Assembly (NCBI RefSeq): GCF_022539315.1 | Contig: NC_066326.1 | Coordinates: forward strand, 19,050,601-19,114,600 | Reading direction: 5' to 3' | Length of the DNA: 64,000 bases | Source of the DNA: Serinus canaria | Taxonomy: Eukaryota > Chordata > Aves > Passeriformes > Fringillidae | Shown here: positions 56,011 through 64,000 of the stretch, in pieces | Numbering within the stretch: the stretch's first letter is position 1 | Layout of the letters: every line of letters starts with the position of its first letter | The notes under the pieces: model-generated | Told to the model about the DNA's origin: nothing | Databases searched by the model: none | Seen by the model: only the letters and a program-made list of their open reading frames with translations | Made by a program: the position numbers and the translations under genes

Positions 56011-64000
<7,990 letters not shown>

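Overview
This window looks like nuclear DNA of a bird, probably a songbird (inference from content; no species marker was seen). It has vertebrate split exons with GT/AG borders, a CR1 LINE 3' end, several avian-style endogenous retroviruses (ERVs) and solo LTRs, and at the right edge the 3' two-thirds of ACAD9. Coding density is low and much of the window is repeats and segmental duplications.

Layout. 0-2.3 kb: first exon of one copy (A) of a multi-copy membrane-protein gene family, plus duplicated flank. 2.3-10.45 kb: a gammaretrovirus-like provirus (tRNA-Pro-type primer site, gag-pro-pol-env on the minus strand, reverse transcriptase deleted). It sits inside an older ERVL-like LTR and carries a younger solo LTR in its integrase. 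10.45-13.3 kb: a gene-family fragment, then CR1 with a nested solo LTR. 13.6-21.2 kb: family copy B on the plus strand, whose 3' half is tandemly duplicated (2,828-bp unit). 21.8-29.5 kb: a betaretrovirus-like provirus (tRNA-Lys-type primer site) on the minus strand, with an open gag, frameshifted pro-pol and no env. 30.9-31.3 kb: a coiled-coil exon with an in-frame stop. 32.2-35.2 kb: a short, complete non-autonomous LTR element with target-site duplication, tRNA-Trp-like primer site and one long ORF of unknown function; solo LTRs of the same family lie at 5.5 and 37.5 kb. 37.9-39.5 kb: another retroviral fragment. 39.5-50.6 kb: a large imperfect palindrome carrying family pieces (copies C and C'). 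50.3-53.3 kb: family copy D on the minus strand, with an LTR-like insert at its start codon. 53.9-55.8 kb: a direct copy of the palindrome's inner segment, ending at a microsatellite. 56.0-64.0 kb: ACAD9, minus strand, twelve exons, running off the right edge.

The most unusual material is the uncharacterised gene family (signal-peptide exon, small coiled ectodomain exons, one transmembrane exon, a variable cytoplasmic tail exon), amplified by tandem and inverted duplication and repeatedly hit by LTRs, and the non-autonomous LTR element with its intact orphan ORF. ACAD9 is the only gene identified with confidence. All retroviral genes except the beta-type gag and the orphan ORF are visibly broken.
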